Positions 63,196 through 64,000 of a stretch of 64,000 nt of DNA are shown piece after piece. Source of the DNA: Leishmania infantum JPCM5 (lineage: Eukaryota > Euglenozoa > Kinetoplastea > Trypanosomatida > Trypanosomatidae). The DNA lies in contig NC_009402.2 of assembly GCF_000002875.2 (NCBI RefSeq), forward strand, positions 432,403-496,402, in the 5' to 3' direction. Position 1 is the stretch's first letter. Each line of letters starts with the position of its first letter. The position numbers and the translations under genes are program-made. The notes beneath the pieces are model-generated. The model ran no database searches. It was not told where the DNA came from and worked only from the letters and a program-made list of their open reading frames with translations.

Positions 63196-64000
63196 GAGAG
63201 GTTGCGCGCATCCACGGCGCTCTGTGCGACGCTCTGCCTGTGTGTCTACCAGCTAGCAATGAGCTTCGCGAAGAGGGGATGAGGGGAGGGGTAAGTAATG
63301 CGTGAGAGCGTGAGACAGAGGCAGGCCACCGTTGATAGCGAGCGAACGAAGAGGGGCCCGCGCGTTCCTATCTACGAGTGTGCATCCGCACTCGGCGTCC
63401 TATGACCCTTCTGATGGGCACATACCGATAACGAAAACAACAACGGTGCCGACGGTATGTGCGTCGGCGTAGCCTCACGGGCACTGCCCACCCGTGCACC
63501 AAGAGACAAGCCGCACAATGACATCACGAAGTACCACTGCCATGGTATTCACAGCCGAGGACATCAACGCACACGTGTGCGCGTGTGTATATATGTGTGT
63601 GTGTGCGTGCTCTGTCCGCGGTATCACGGGGTGGCTTCCCCCCTCCCTCCGCTACTCAGTGCTGTGCTTCCCATCTCCACGTGAAATGATGCGGTTGGCT
63701 GTCTCTGCCGTTTTCTCTGCCGAGGTGTTGCGACGAACGCTCTTGCACCTCTAAGCGCCGTCGCCTCTCCTCTGCACCGTCGGCCTCGTCTCGCTGATGT
63801 GCCGGCGCATCTTCTCAGCTCTCTTGTTCCTTTTCGCTCTTCCCTGTTCCTCACCATTTGAGAGCTGCTCCTTCAGGTAGACTCACACCCACCGGATTCG
63901 AAACGTGGTACTTGTCCCCACCACCACTACCACCACCTCTTTCGCTCCCTTGCGTGAGCGTGTGTGTGTGTGTGTGTCGGGGGAGGGTTCTGGTGTCGAG
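63196..64000. other. 3' flank of the last gene, no gene seen
   Basis: Contains TG repeats (63589-63603 and 63959-63977) and a CCA/CAC repeat near 63919-63936. No coding sequence is supported up to the window end. Confidence 0.5.

Noticed and set aside
1..64000. CRISPR arrays, bacterial operons, rRNA or tRNA genes
   Set aside because: No spaced direct-repeat array, Shine-Dalgarno-led gene chains or recognisable tRNA/rRNA sequence was seen. The organism is eukaryotic. A covariance-model scan was not possible, so small ncRNAs cannot be excluded.

Overview
The window reads as nuclear DNA of a trypanosomatid, most likely Leishmania. All 14 credible protein genes lie on the + strand and none shows an intron. 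They are separated by long pyrimidine-rich, simple-repeat-rich intergenic stretches, and several have a poly-pyrimidine tract plus AG just upstream of the ATG, as expected for trans-spliced polycistronic transcription. The gene set and order match, from memory, a segment of Leishmania chromosome 18: a calpain-like protein, VPS16, PKA catalytic subunit C3, phosphodiesterase A and a Rab5. The mobile-element content would fit subgenus Viannia, but that is inference.

Layout. 0.65-5.0 kb: large J-domain plus degenerate kinase protein. 5.0-11.5 kb: a block with no intact + strand gene, dominated by a decayed minus-strand mobile element. 11.5-34.5 kb: calpain-like protein, VPS16, PKAC3, PDEA, ankyrin protein, NSUN2-type RNA methyltransferase, AN1 zinc-finger protein, Rab5-like GTPase. 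34.5-40.4 kb: non-coding region with a SIDER-like stretch and a second element copy. 40.4-45.7 kb: coiled-coil protein and a RING E3 ligase. 45.7-53.2 kb: non-coding region with a 10-bp tandem repeat and a third element copy. 53.2-63.2 kb: small two-TM protein, NDUFA8-like complex I subunit, and a large disordered/coiled-coil protein.

Themes. VPS16 (HOPS/CORVET tether) and the Rab5-like GTPase serve endosomal fusion. PKAC3 and PDEA are adjacent and likely form a signalling pair. The RING and AN1 proteins, and perhaps the ankyrin protein, belong to ubiquitin/proteasome biology. These are separate housekeeping roles; trypanosomatid units are not operons by function.

The most unusual content is the repeat family. 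A decayed element of at least 4 kb lies on the minus strand at 5.2-9.3 kb. A 5'-truncated copy at 37.2-38.9 kb and an internally deleted copy at 49.4-51.6 kb lie in the opposite orientation. By eye the copies are about 98-99% identical, although every reading frame in them is broken. They form nested inverted repeats around ten genes and a direct repeat around two. Between its GC-rich parts the left copy carries a frameshifted coding remnant ending in a compact Cys/His cluster. I could not assign this element to a known family.
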